Shown here one piece after another: positions 19,106 through 27,981 of a stretch of DNA of 64,000 nt (positions are counted from its first letter, which is position 1; the number at the start of each line of letters is the position of its first letter). The stretch comes from Xiheimicrobium sp033763395. Its GTDB lineage: Bacteria; Myxococcota; Myxococcia; Myxococcales; Myxococcaceae. Made by a program: the position numbers and the translations under genes. The notes beneath the pieces were generated by a model. The model saw nothing but the letters and a program-made list of their open reading frames with translations, did not search any database and had not been told where the DNA came from. Where the stretch lies: contig JANRKQ010000110.1 of NCBI GenBank assembly GCA_033763395.1, forward strand, positions 1 to 64,000, written 5' to 3'.

Positions 19106-20067
19106 GGCGCCGCGCCTTCACGCTGCTCGAGACGGTGGTCGCGATGGCCATTCTGGCCGTGTCGCTGATGGCGATTCTCGACATCAACTCGACCGCCATC
19201 TCGGCGCACATCTTCGCGCGGAAGCTCACCATCGCGACGCTGCTGGCGCGGTCGAAGATGACCGACATCGAGCAGAAGCTGTACGACGAGCCGCTGCCGG
19301 CTGACGACGACGACGACGCGGGTGACTTCAGCCAGGAAGGCTGGCCCTCGTACAAGTGGCGCGCGAAGATCATCGCGCCGCGCACCAATGGGCTGTCGCC
19401 CGAGCAGCTCTTCGGCGCGCTCTTCAACCTGCCGCTCGGCGGCGGCGACTCGAAGGACGGCAAGGGCAGCCCGCTCGCGGCGCTGTTCGGCGGTGGCGGT
19501 GCGCCTCCCGGGCTTCCCGGTGGTGCGGGGGCCCTGGGCGCGCTGGCCGGTGGAGCGCTCCCCGGTGGCGGCGGCGCGGGTGGCCTCGGCGGGCTCATGG
19601 GCGCGCTCGGCGGAGCGAACCCGCTCACGGCGCAGTTCCAGCAGATGGTCGACACGCTCCAGAAGTCGGTGCGTGAGGTGCACCTCACGGTCTCGTGGAA
19701 GGAAGGGAAGATGACCGAGAGCTTCGACCTCGTGACGCACGTGGTGTCGATGGGGCCGGGCTCGGATCGCAACGGCGGCGCGGCGGCGGTGGCGGGCGCT
19801 CCGGCGGGCGCAGCGGGAGATCAGTTCGTCGACGCGACCACGGGCCAGCCGGTGCCCAACGCCCAGCCAGGCCCGAGCGGGCAGATGATCAACCCGGCGA
19901 CCGGTGCGCCGGTGATTCCAGCCGCGCAGTTCGCCGCGAGCCGCGGTGGCGCCGGTGTCCTCGGCGGTGCGGCTGGTGCGGCGGGCCTGCGCCCCCTCAT
20001 CCCCGCCGCGGGCAGCATCGTGCCGCAGGGTGTGGGCAACGTGATTCGCGCGGGAGGCTTCCGATGA
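19102..20067 (+). CDS. gspI: Minor pseudopilin GspI with Gly-rich insertion
   Basis: A 321-residue protein, more than twice the usual GspI length (about 120-130). The prepilin signal is RRRA|FTLLETVVAMAILAV, with Ala rather than Gly before the cleavage point. The typical GspI region follows (ATLLARSKMTDIE, WPSYKWRAKIIAP). A Gly/Ala/Pro/Leu-rich insertion of about 60 residues then appears (GGGGAPPGLPGG... LGGLMGALGG) before the conserved strand VREVHLTVSWKEGK...FDLVTHVV. A long low-complexity C-terminal tail (about 220-321) is also Gly/Pro/Ala-rich. Starts in the gspH stop (ATGA) and ends in the gspJ start. Confidence 0.92.
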   Translation: MRRRAFTLLETVVAMAILAVSLMAILDINSTAISAHIFARKLTIATLLARSKMTDIEQKLYDEPLPADDDDDAGDFSQEGWPSYKWRAKIIAPRTNGLSPEQLFGALFNLPLGGGDSKDGKGSPLAALFGGGGAPPGLPGGAGALGALAGGALPGGGGAGGLGGLMGALGGANPLTAQFQQMVDTLQKSVREVHLTVSWKEGKMTESFDLVTHVVSMGPGSDRNGGAAAVAGAPAGAAGDQFVDATTGQPVPNAQPGPSGQMINPATGAPVIPAAQFAASRGGAGVLGGAAGAAGLRPLIPAAGSIVPQGVGNVIRAGGFR

Positions 20068-20738
20068 CGCGCGCGCGACGGGGCTTCACCCTCATCGAGG
20101 TCATCACCGCCATCGGCATCACCGCGTTCATCGGCGTCGTCATCGGCGTGACGTTCTCGACCACCATCGCCAACAAAGACGTCATCGAGGGCCAGGCCGA
20201 GCGCTACCGCATGCTGCGCACCGCGATGAACCGTATGACGCGTGAGATCGGCGCGGCGTACGTGAGCGACCGCTACGACCCCAAGCGCTACCGCGACGCG
20301 TTCGATCGCCCGACGAACTTCGTGGGCACCCGCGACAAGCTGCTCTTCACCAGCCTCTCGCACCAGCGCCTCTACGCCGACGCCAAGGAGAGCGACCAGG
20401 CCGTCATCGAGTACCAGGTCAAGCGCTCGCCCGACCGCAAGGTGCGCGACCGGGAAGATCTCGTACGCCGCGAGAAGGTGATTCTCGAAGAGCGCATGGA
20501 GCGCGGAGGGACCGAAGACATCCTGTTCGAGGGGATCAAGAAGATCGAGTTCCAGTACTGGAACAGCGAGCGCAAGCAGTGGGAAGACGAGTGGGACACG
20601 CGGCGCAGCGAGCGGCGCACCATTCTGCCCACACGCGTGAAGATCACCCTCATCGCGGTCGACGAGAACGGGAAGGACGCGAAGTACGTCTCTCAGGCCC
20701 GCGTCATGCTCAACACCGAGTTCCCGAGGTTCCAGTGA
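20064..20738 (+). CDS. gspJ: Minor pseudopilin GspJ
   Basis: A 224-residue minor pseudopilin of normal length. Prepilin signal RRG|FTLIEVITAIGITAFIG with Glu5. The globular domain shows RYRMLRTAMNRMTREIGAAY, TRDKLLFTSLSHQR and the GspJ-type strand IEFQYWNSERKQWEDEW, then PTRVKITLIAVDENG. With GspI and GspK it forms the pseudopilus tip in known systems. The start overlaps the gspI stop (ATGA) and the stop overlaps the gspK start (GTGA). Confidence 0.95.
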   Translation: MTRARRGFTLIEVITAIGITAFIGVVIGVTFSTTIANKDVIEGQAERYRMLRTAMNRMTREIGAAYVSDRYDPKRYRDAFDRPTNFVGTRDKLLFTSLSHQRLYADAKESDQAVIEYQVKRSPDRKVRDREDLVRREKVILEERMERGGTEDILFEGIKKIEFQYWNSERKQWEDEWDTRRSERRTILPTRVKITLIAVDENGKDAKYVSQARVMLNTEFPRFQ

Positions 20739-22192
20739 GAGCCGGGCGCGCGAGCAGGCGCAAGGTGGCGCGGGCGGGCACTCCGATTGCCCCAAAGGCC
20801 CCCGGGCGTCGTCGCGGCGAGCGCGGGGTGGCGTTGCTCCTCGTGCTGGTGGGCATCGCGGTGCTGTCGCTGGTGGCGAACGAGGTCCGCTACAACTCGA
20901 TGGTCGAGCTGCGGCTGGCCACCAACCAGCGTGACGAATTGCGCGCCCACTTCCTCGCGCGGTCCGGCATCGCCTTGTCGCGGCTGATGCTTCGGTACCA
21001 GAAGCAGGTCGATCAGCTGCCGATTCCGAACTTCGGCGCGATGTTGCAGCAAGCGTTGGGGAGCAACCCGGCGCTCGCGAACCTCTTGGGGATTCCGGGC
21101 GGTGGCCTGCCGGGTGCTGGCCTCCCGGGCGGCGGTCTACCCGGCGCGGGCGGGCTGCCTGGAGCGGGTGGACTGCCCGGGGCGGGTGGCATGAGCACCG
21201 CCAGCATTCAGCTCTGGCGCATGGCGAAGGTCGACTGCCACATGCTGGAAGGCATGGTGCCCGCCGTCGACGCCAAGGGCGGGCTCACGCCGATCAAGTC
21301 CAAGGCTGACAAGAAGTTCGAGTTCGACGACGAGAACCCCGAGCTCGGCAAGGAGATGCAGGCCAAGCAGTTCGGCTCGTTCACCGGGTGCTTCGACACG
21401 GTCATCACCGATGAAGAGGAGCGCATCAACCTCAACAAGCTCGACGCGCCGCAGCTGGCCGCGCTCCCGGTCGTCTTGCAGCTCACCACCACGCTGAACG
21501 ACAAGCGGTACGAGTTCCTCTTCGAGAAGGAAGACGCCAACCGCCTCAAGGTGCCGGCGAACGACATCGTCACGGGGCTGAAGGACTGGATCGACGAGGA
21601 CGAGTCGGGCTCGACGCTGAACCTGACGGGCCAGGGCGACCCGCTCGTGCGTGGGTTCTCCGACGAGAACAGCGGGTACTCGAACTACTCCGAGAGGTAC
21701 CGCGCCAAGAACGCCCGCTTCGACAGCCTCGACGAGGTGTTCCTCGTGCACGGCGTGAACGATCGGTTCATGGCGGCCTTCAAGGACAAGTTCACCGTCT
21801 ACCCGGACATGAACGCGCGGCTGAACATCAACACCGACGACCCCGTGATGCTCGAGATCGCCATTCGCTCGGTGGCCGACCCGCTTCGACCCGACCCGCG
21901 GCTCGCAGACCCGATCTTCATCGACACCGTCATCAAGCGCATTCGCGCTGCGCGGCTCTTCGCGATGTTCGGCATGAGCGTGACCGACTTCGTCAACATC
22001 GTCGCGTCGGCGGGCATCGCGGTGAACACGTCGATCCTCAACAACGTGCAGAACCAGCGCGTCGTCGGCGACAAGAGCAACACGTACCGCCTGTCGGTGA
22101 CCGGCTCGGCGGGCGACGTCACGCGCACCATCACGGCGGTCGTCCGCCTCGACGACGGCCTCGGCCGCCTCGTCTACTGGAGAGAGGAGTAA
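20735..22192 (+). CDS. gspK: Pseudopilus tip protein GspK
   Basis: A 485-residue large minor pseudopilin. I chose GTG at 20735, which overlaps the gspJ stop. The leader is long and basic (GRASRRKVARAG...RRRGERG) with cleavage before VALLLVLVGIAVLSL; the lack of Glu5 is normal for GspK. A Gly/Pro/Leu-rich insertion of about 40 residues (GGGLPGAGLPGGGLPGAGG, 21090-21195) follows the N-terminal helix and FLARSGIALSRLML. The SAM-like helical domain and calcium-region features follow (DEEERINLNKLDAPQLAAL; LKDWIDEDESGS; VNDRFMAAFKDKFTVYPDM; NINTDDPVMLEIAI). It ends VYWREE, four bases before gspL. Confidence 0.94.
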   Translation: MRAGRASRRKVARAGTPIAPKAPGRRRGERGVALLLVLVGIAVLSLVANEVRYNSMVELRLATNQRDELRAHFLARSGIALSRLMLRYQKQVDQLPIPNFGAMLQQALGSNPALANLLGIPGGGLPGAGLPGGGLPGAGGLPGAGGLPGAGGMSTASIQLWRMAKVDCHMLEGMVPAVDAKGGLTPIKSKADKKFEFDDENPELGKEMQAKQFGSFTGCFDTVITDEEERINLNKLDAPQLAALPVVLQLTTTLNDKRYEFLFEKEDANRLKVPANDIVTGLKDWIDEDESGSTLNLTGQGDPLVRGFSDENSGYSNYSERYRAKNARFDSLDEVFLVHGVNDRFMAAFKDKFTVYPDMNARLNINTDDPVMLEIAIRSVADPLRPDPRLADPIFIDTVIKRIRAARLFAMFGMSVTDFVNIVASAGIAVNTSILNNVQNQRVVGDKSNTYRLSVTGSAGDVTRTITAVVRLDDGLGRLVYWREE

Positions 22193-22196
22193 CCGT

Positions 22197-23780
22197 ATGG
22201 CCCGCGTCTTAGGCCTCGATCTCGGCAGTCACGCGGTGAAGGCCGTGCTGCTCGAGACCACGCTGCGCGGCTTCCAGGTGAAGTCGTTCGCGACCTCGCC
22301 CGTGCCGACCGAAGGTGAACGGCCGGCGCGCCTCGAGGCGGCCCTGACGCAGCTCCTCGCCCAGGGCCCGCTGACGGCCGACTCGGTCGTCGTCGCGGTG
22401 CCCGGCGTATCGATGGCGACGCACTCGCTCGCCCTGCCCTTCTCCGACGTGAAGAAGGTCGAGGCCGCGCTCGCCGGAGAGGTGGCCGACCAGCTGCCCT
22501 TCGAGCTCGACGAGGCCGTCTACGACTACCAGGCCACCGAGACGAAGATGGGCGAGGTGAAGGGCGCTCAGGTCCTCGTGGGCGTGCTCAAGAAGCAGGA
22601 GCTCGCTGGCCTGCTCGAGCAGCTCAAGGCCGCGAAGCTCGACCCGCGCATCGTCACGCACCCGGGCCTCACGTACCAGAACGTGCTCGCCACGCTGCCA
22701 GCGGCGGACGTCGATGAGGCGGTCGCGGTGCTCGATCTCGGCCACGAGCGCTGCTCGCTGGCCATCGGCAAGTCCGGCGGGCCGGTCGACTTCGCCCGCA
22801 CCTTCATCGGCGGCGGGCTCGCGCTCACGAAGGCGTTGGCGGCCGAGTTCCAGATTCCACTGCCAGAGGCCCAGTCGTGGAAGGAAGCGCACGGCGCCGT
22901 CGGGACCGAAGTCGTGGGAGCCGACGCCGAGCGCGCCGCCGGCGCCTTCATGCGGGCCCTTCAGCCCGTCATCCGGGAGCTCCGCGCGAGCCTCAAGTCG
23001 TACGCGGCGAAGATGCGCCGGCCGGTGACGCGCCTTCTCCTGTGCGGTGGCACCGCAAAGCTCCTCGGCCTCGCCGGCCAGCTCGAGCGCGACCTGTCGA
23101 TTCCCACCTCGCTCGTCACCCTGCCCGCCGATGCCCAGGGTGCCCTCGGCCTCAACGCCGGCTCCGAGGCCGTGCAGGCGTGGGCGCTCGCGCTGCGCGG
23201 GCAGGCGACGGGCGCAAAGGCTCCGCGCTTCAACCTCCGTCGCGGTGAGTTCGCCTTCAAGAGCGACTTCGACTTCGCGAAGGACAAGCTGGGGCAGCTC
23301 GTCGCGTTCGGGGTGGTGCTCCTGGTGCTCCTCGTCGCCTCGGGCATCGCGCGAAACACCATTCTCGAGCGCCGCGAAAAGCAGATCGATCAGGTCGTCT
23401 GCGACACGACGACCCGCATCCTCGGTAAGTGCGAGCGCAACTTCGACATCGCAGAGAACCTGCTCGCCGGAAAGGAGAGCCCCGCGGCCGGTGTCCCCAA
23501 GCGCTCGGCGGTGACGCTGCTCGCCGAGGTGTCCCAGCGCATTCCCGCTGACTCGCCGGTCGTGCTCGACCGCGTCACCGTCGACCTCGATCGCATCGAG
23601 CTCGTCTGCAACGCCCCGAGCGTCAAGCAGATGGAAGACATGATCACCGCGCTGAAGACGTACAAGTGCTTCAAGGAGATCAGCGAGGGCAAGGTCGAGA
23701 AGACGAAGGACGGCTCGAAGGTCTCGTTCCGCCTGGACGTGAAGGTCGAGTGCCCCGCAGAGGGCGAGGGGCAGGGGTGA
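22197..23780 (+). CDS. gspL: Type II secretion protein GspL
   Basis: A 527-residue inner-membrane protein that connects the GspE ATPase to the platform. The cytoplasmic half (1-360) has an actin/PilM-like fold: VLGLDLGSHAVKAVLLE (phosphate-1-like), VVVAVPGVSMATHSLALPF, AVLDLGHERCSLAIG and LLLCGGTAKLLGLAG. A membrane segment lies at about 365-385 (LVAFGVVLLVLLVASGIA), followed by a periplasmic ferredoxin-like domain (VLDRVTVDLDRIELVCNAP; MEDMITALKTYKCF). Length is normal to slightly long. It is followed six bases later by gspM. Confidence 0.93.
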   Translation: MARVLGLDLGSHAVKAVLLETTLRGFQVKSFATSPVPTEGERPARLEAALTQLLAQGPLTADSVVVAVPGVSMATHSLALPFSDVKKVEAALAGEVADQLPFELDEAVYDYQATETKMGEVKGAQVLVGVLKKQELAGLLEQLKAAKLDPRIVTHPGLTYQNVLATLPAADVDEAVAVLDLGHERCSLAIGKSGGPVDFARTFIGGGLALTKALAAEFQIPLPEAQSWKEAHGAVGTEVVGADAERAAGAFMRALQPVIRELRASLKSYAAKMRRPVTRLLLCGGTAKLLGLAGQLERDLSIPTSLVTLPADAQGALGLNAGSEAVQAWALALRGQATGAKAPRFNLRRGEFAFKSDFDFAKDKLGQLVAFGVVLLVLLVASGIARNTILERREKQIDQVVCDTTTRILGKCERNFDIAENLLAGKESPAAGVPKRSAVTLLAEVSQRIPADSPVVLDRVTVDLDRIELVCNAPSVKQMEDMITALKTYKCFKEISEGKVEKTKDGSKVSFRLDVKVECPAEGEGQG

Positions 23781-23786
23781 CGCGCC

Positions 23787-24335
23787 ATGGCTGATCTCTC
23801 CACCACCCTGCAGTCGTCGCTCGCCACCCTCTCGTCGCGGGAGCGCCGCATGGTGCTCGCGGCCGGCGGCGCCGTGCTCGTCTTCGTCGTCTTCATGGTG
23901 ACGTTCAGCTTCTCGAACAAGGCCACGAAGATTCGCAGCAACACCGAGGCGAAGATCGTCAAGCTCGGCCGGATTCAGGAGCTCGCCGCCAGCTACAACC
24001 AGTCGCGCGCGCAGCGAGACCTCGCCGAGCGCCAGCTCGCGGCGTCGAACATTCGCCTCTCGTCGTACCTGGAAGACATCGCCAAGCAGAAGGGCGTCGA
24101 GCTGCCCACCATCAACCCGAAGGCCGACGTCACCCTCGACGGCACCAAGATCGTCGAGAGCTCGGTCGAGGTGACGCTCACCGACGTGAAGCTGAACCGG
24201 CTGCTCGAGTTCCTGCAGGCCGTCGAGGGCGGGGCTGGGGTGGTGAAGGTGAAGTACATGCGCCTCGAGCCCAGGCCCGCGACCGAGTCGATCACCGCGT
24301 GGCTGCAGGTCGCCACCTACCACCTCAAGAACTGA
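23787..24335 (+). CDS. gspM: Type II secretion protein GspM
   Basis: A 182-residue bitopic inner-membrane protein. Short cytoplasmic N-terminus (LSTTLQSSLATLSSRERRM), membrane segment at about 26-45 (VLAAGGAVLVFVVFMVTF), a coiled-coil-like stretch (NQSRAQRDLAERQLAASN) and a periplasmic ferredoxin-like domain (VEVTLTDVKLNRLLEFLQAVE). This is the standard GspM layout; the protein stabilises GspL. Weak sequence conservation is normal for the family, so identity also rests on its place between gspL and gspN. Confidence 0.9.
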   Translation: MADLSTTLQSSLATLSSRERRMVLAAGGAVLVFVVFMVTFSFSNKATKIRSNTEAKIVKLGRIQELAASYNQSRAQRDLAERQLAASNIRLSSYLEDIAKQKGVELPTINPKADVTLDGTKIVESSVEVTLTDVKLNRLLEFLQAVEGGAGVVKVKYMRLEPRPATESITAWLQVATYHLKN

Positions 24336-24339
24336 CGCC

Positions 24340-25266
24340 ATGGCCGCCTCGTCGAAGCTGAAAGTGGTTCGCACGCTGTTCGGGTACTCCGGCTTCTTCT
24401 TCGTCGCGCTCGTCGCCGCCTTCTTCCTCACGTTCCCCTACGACGCGCTCAAGACGCGGGTGCGCCTCGAGGCCGACCGCGCCGGCTCCTTCGTGCGCAT
24501 CGCGTCGCTCGGGCCGGGGCTGTTCTCGGTTCGCGCGAAGGGCGTCGACGTGAGCAAGAAGGCCGAGAGCGACCCGCCGCCCGAGGCGCTGCAGATCGAC
24601 TCGGTGTCCGTCGGGCCGACGCTGTTCCCACCCGGGCTCGGCGTCACCGCGAAGGTCTTCGGCGGCACCGTCGCCGTGCGGGTGTCGGGCTTCTCTACCA
24701 TTCGGGTGCGCGTCGACGCGGACGACCTGGACCTCACGAAGTCGAACCTGAAGGGCTTCTCGGGCATCGACTTCGCCGGCACCGTCGACGCGCACGTCGA
24801 CCTGTCGCTCCCGCGGGTAGCCGTGGGCAACGAGCCGGCCCAGCCAGACCTCGGCCAGGCCACCGGCACCATCACGCTCGAGGCGAGGCAGCTGTCGATC
24901 AACGGCGGCTCGATGTCGATGGTGATTCCCCAGTTCGGCCCCGAGCCCACGCCGCTCGATCTCCCGAAGATCGCCGTCGGCGACGTGTCGGGGAAGCTCA
25001 AGTTCGAGAAGGGCGCCGGCACCATCGAGAAGTTCGAGGCGAAGTCGGCCGACCTCGAGCTCCAGGCCACGGGCACGCTGAAGCTGGCGAAGCGGCTCGA
25101 GTATTCGGAGCCGGGCATCGAGCTGCGCTTCAAGCCCGACCCCGAGTTCCAGAAGCGCCTCGGCCTCATCGGGAGCGCGCTGTCGATGGTGGGCCCCGAC
25201 CCGAAGGACCCGGCGTGGCGCATGGGCCGGCTGACGGGCTACCTCGGGCGCCCCAACTTCCGCTGA
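24340..25266 (+). CDS. gspN: Type II secretion protein GspN
   Basis: A 308-residue bitopic protein of the GspN/AsmA-related type found in delta-proteobacterial gsp operons. An N-terminal membrane segment lies at about 13-32 (FGYSGFFFVALVAAFFLTF), then FPYDALKTRVRLEA, the usual family opening. Repeated beta-strand elements follow (VSVGPTLFPPGLGVTAKVFGG; FAGTVDAHVDLSLP; TGTITLEARQLSINGG; ATGTLKLAKRLEYSEP), as in AsmA-like grooves. The function of GspN is not settled in general. It starts four bases after gspM and is the last recognisable gsp gene. Confidence 0.85.
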   Translation: MAASSKLKVVRTLFGYSGFFFVALVAAFFLTFPYDALKTRVRLEADRAGSFVRIASLGPGLFSVRAKGVDVSKKAESDPPPEALQIDSVSVGPTLFPPGLGVTAKVFGGTVAVRVSGFSTIRVRVDADDLDLTKSNLKGFSGIDFAGTVDAHVDLSLPRVAVGNEPAQPDLGQATGTITLEARQLSINGGSMSMVIPQFGPEPTPLDLPKIAVGDVSGKLKFEKGAGTIEKFEAKSADLELQATGTLKLAKRLEYSEPGIELRFKPDPEFQKRLGLIGSALSMVGPDPKDPAWRMGRLTGYLGRPNFR

Positions 25267-25279
25267 CGGTCTTTGCGCC

Positions 25280-26224
25280 GTGGCGAGTCGCCGTCGCGCG
25301 AAGGGCCCACCTGCGTCGATGACGTCGGAGCGCTCGCGCTTTGGGTGGTGGCTCAAACACGCCGAGACCGGAGACGGCGAGGCGATGCTCGAGGTGGCGA
25401 CCCGCTTCGAGCGCGGCGCCGGCGTCGAGGCGAACGTGGGCTCGGCCCTGTCCTGGTACCGCCGCGCCGTGCACGCGGGCGTCCCCATCGCGCCGGCGCT
25501 GGTAGGCGAAACCGTGTTCGAGGCCGATCCGATCGCCGGCATCACCTGGCTGATGCTGGGCTTCGAGCGCGCGCCCCACGGTGACGACGCCAACGCCACC
25601 ATCGCGACCAGCCTGTCGATGCACGAGCCCCGGCTCTCCGACGCGGCGGTGCAGGCCGCGCAGGTGTGGGCGGACGCATGCCGGGAGCGCTCCCAGTGGC
25701 CCGACGAGGTGCCCGCGCCGCATCACGTCACCGTGCCCTTCCGGGCGAGGCCACCGACCCCATTGCTGCCCGTGCGCGCCCCTCGAGAGGCGCTCCACCT
25801 CACCAGACCGGTTTCGTTCGGGCCCTGGCGCATCACGCTTCCGCCGGCGGCGGCCGTCGAGACGATGCGCGTGGGCCAGCACCTCAAGGCCACGTGGGGC
25901 GGCGCCTATGCGCTGCACCTGGTGTGGACGAACCTCGCCCCTGGCGTCGACATCGAGGGCTACGTGACGCGCAGCAACGCGACGACGCTGCGGCTGTGGA
26001 GGCCCGAGGCACCTCCGATGCGCTTCTTGCTCCACGGCGTCGACACCACCTCGTGCCTGTACACGGGCCTTGGCCCCTCGTCGGGCCAGCGGGCGCTCAA
26101 GCGCTTCTCGACGAGGGACGAACGCGTCGCCGTCATCACCGCCGTGGCGCCGGTGGCGGCGTTCGGCGCCAAGCTGGAGCTGCTCGAGGCGGTGCTCGAT
26201 GGGGTGCAGCTCCACCCAGGCTGA
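25280..26224 (+). CDS. Sel1-like repeat protein
   Basis: A 314-residue protein that starts (GTG) 13 bases after gspN and is probably the last gene of that transcript. Residues about 25-95 contain Sel1-type repeats (GDGEAMLEVATRFERGAGVE, ALSWYRRAVHAGV, AGITWLMLGFERA), helical pairs used in protein binding. The C-terminal half (about 170-314) is predicted beta-rich and unknown to me (WRITLPPAAAVETMRVGQH; MRFLLHGVDTTSC). There is no export signal. Position suggests, but does not show, a link to type II secretion. Confidence 0.7.
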   Translation: MASRRRAKGPPASMTSERSRFGWWLKHAETGDGEAMLEVATRFERGAGVEANVGSALSWYRRAVHAGVPIAPALVGETVFEADPIAGITWLMLGFERAPHGDDANATIATSLSMHEPRLSDAAVQAAQVWADACRERSQWPDEVPAPHHVTVPFRARPPTPLLPVRAPREALHLTRPVSFGPWRITLPPAAAVETMRVGQHLKATWGGAYALHLVWTNLAPGVDIEGYVTRSNATTLRLWRPEAPPMRFLLHGVDTTSCLYTGLGPSSGQRALKRFSTRDERVAVITAVAPVAAFGAKLELLEAVLDGVQLHPG

Positions 26225-26262
26225 CGCGCCTCGACCCTGCAACCGTGACGCCCTGACTCCGT

Positions 26263-26280
26263 CCTGATTCGACCATCAGG
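26263..26280. terminator. Hairpin between convergent genes
   Basis: CCTGAT (26263-26268) and ATCAGG (26275-26280) form a perfect 6-bp stem with a 6-base loop in the 110-bp gap between the Sel1-like gene and the end of the caspase gene. No T-run follows, so function as a bidirectional terminator is a guess. Confidence 0.3.
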
Positions 26281-26334
26281 TCGACCAGCCCGGAAGACGC
26301 CTCGAAGTCGCGATCGACCTCGGCGAAGAGGGGC

Positions 26335-27981
26335 TCAAAAAGTGATGAAGAGGCCGGCCGAGAACGCCGCGAAGCCGTACGGGCGCAGCGTCACCTGCGC
26401 GGCGGTGTCTTCACGGAACGGCACCAGCAGCACGGGGAAGTCGCCTTCGGCGTGCAGCCACACCGGCCCAGCGATGCGCGCCCGCAGCGACACCCTCGGC
26501 GCCGCCACCAGCAGCCCGGTGGCCTGGAGCGCGCCGCCCGCCGTCTGCGGCGAGAGCAACGTGCCGCCGCCCAGCTCGACGCCGAGGCCCAGGTGCAGGC
26601 GCCACCACTCGAGCGCGACGCGGTAGCCGACGCGCATCTGGAGGCCGTACTCGTTGCGGCGGAACTCCTCGGCGGTGGCCTCGCCCAGCGCCTGCAACGT
26701 CAGCTCGCCCAGCACCCGCACGCGCCCGAGCCGCGGCCGGCCGAAGAGGTTGAAGCTGCCGAACGTCGACTGGAGCGGCTCCACGCCGAGCCGCAGCTGG
26801 TACTTGAGGCCGCTGGTGTCGTTGGGTGCCCACTCGGTCACGCGCCCCGTCATGCCGAACGCCAGCGACAGCCCGATGGGCGCGGTGTCTTCCTTCGCGT
26901 CCATCTGTTGGGACACCTCGATGGCGCCGCCCTTCGCTGCCACCACCACCGACGAGGCCACCGGCGTCAGCTCGCCCCACGCGATGGTGCGCCGCTGCCC
27001 CTCGCTCAGCTTGAGCCGCGTCGCATAGCCCTGGCCGCCCTTGAAGAGGCGCAGCGCGTACTCGCCGGGGGCGACCGCGAACTCGCGCGCCGTGCCGCCC
27101 GGCGCCTCGACGACGACCTGATCGCGCAGCACGTCGGTCACCAGCGATCGATCGGCTCCCTCGGGCAGCACCAGCACCGACGACGGCTTGAGGAGCGACG
27201 CGAGCACCAGCTCGCCCTGGCCAGACAGCTTGAAGTCGTACGACGGGTGCTGGGCACCGACGGTGAGCGACGCGGTGGCGCTCACGGTGCGGTCGTACGC
27301 GTACTTGTAGGCCTCGGCGAGCGTCACCAGCTTGTCGCCCGAGGCGTCGGCGGCGCCGCGCAGCCCCGAGATGAGGTTGTGGGTGAAGTAGCTGCCCATC
27401 ACCTCGTTCGACTCGAGCGCCGCTTCGTCGGCCGCGCTCGAGGTGATGAAGGCCTCTCCCGTCTGCTGGAGCGTGTCAGCCAGCTTGATGATGAAGGCCT
27501 CGGCCGGGCGCCCGCCCTTCTCACGAATGCCCGCGCCCGACTTGCACGCGTCGACGATGGACACGCGCACGTCGGCGCCAGAGCCGGCCAGCAGGGCCTT
27601 GAGGCGGGCGTAGGGCAGCTTCTCGAGGCCCAGCTCCATCGCCTCGCCGTCGGAGTGCCCCGAGAAATAGAACATCAGCACCGTGCGCACGTCGGGCGAG
27701 CGCTTGAACATCGCGATGCGCTCGCGGGCGTCGGTGATGGCGCGCTCGACGTCGGCGGCCTTGCGCCCCTGGAGCAACAGAATGTCGTCGGCAGCCACGT
27801 CACCCAGCTCGACCAGCACCCGCGCCATCTTGCCGGCGTCGGACTCGGCGAAGCGCAGGGGCGGCATCGAGGGACCGCCGGCGTTGTTGCCGACGACGAT
27901 GGCCACGCGCTTCGTCTCGGCCAGGGCGGCGGGCGCCACGGCGAGGAGCGCGAGGGCGACGACGAGGCGGGCGGCGCTCAC
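26335..27981 (-). CDS. Secreted caspase-like (C14) protein with C-terminal beta-rich domain
   Basis: A 548-residue exported protein. Signal peptide 1-21 (PAALA|E). The caspase-fold domain, about 24-260, has RVAIVVGNN at its first strand, catalytic His109 in MFYFSGHSDG and catalytic Cys146 in SIVDACKSGAG, with AFITSSAADEAA and GSYFTHNLISGLRG after it; both catalytic residues are present. A sandwich-like middle (about 265-345, GEYALRLFKGG) leads to a C-terminal region (about 365-548) with alternating hydrophobic strands and a terminal aromatic (LFITF). This suggests an outer-membrane barrel, though that is inference. The GTG start overlaps the anti-sigma stop (GTGA), so it is translated with the sigma/anti-sigma pair. 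The substrate is unknown. Confidence 0.85.
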   Translation of the reverse strand: MSAARLVVALALLAVAPAALAETKRVAIVVGNNAGGPSMPPLRFAESDAGKMARVLVELGDVAADDILLLQGRKAADVERAITDARERIAMFKRSPDVRTVLMFYFSGHSDGEAMELGLEKLPYARLKALLAGSGADVRVSIVDACKSGAGIREKGGRPAEAFIIKLADTLQQTGEAFITSSAADEAALESNEVMGSYFTHNLISGLRGAADASGDKLVTLAEAYKYAYDRTVSATASLTVGAQHPSYDFKLSGQGELVLASLLKPSSVLVLPEGADRSLVTDVLRDQVVVEAPGGTAREFAVAPGEYALRLFKGGQGYATRLKLSEGQRRTIAWGELTPVASSVVVAAKGGAIEVSQQMDAKEDTAPIGLSLAFGMTGRVTEWAPNDTSGLKYQLRLGVEPLQSTFGSFNLFGRPRLGRVRVLGELTLQALGEATAEEFRRNEYGLQMRVGYRVALEWWRLHLGLGVELGGGTLLSPQTAGGALQATGLLVAAPRVSLRARIAGPVWLHAEGDFPVLLVPFREDTAAQVTLRPYGFAAFSAGLFITF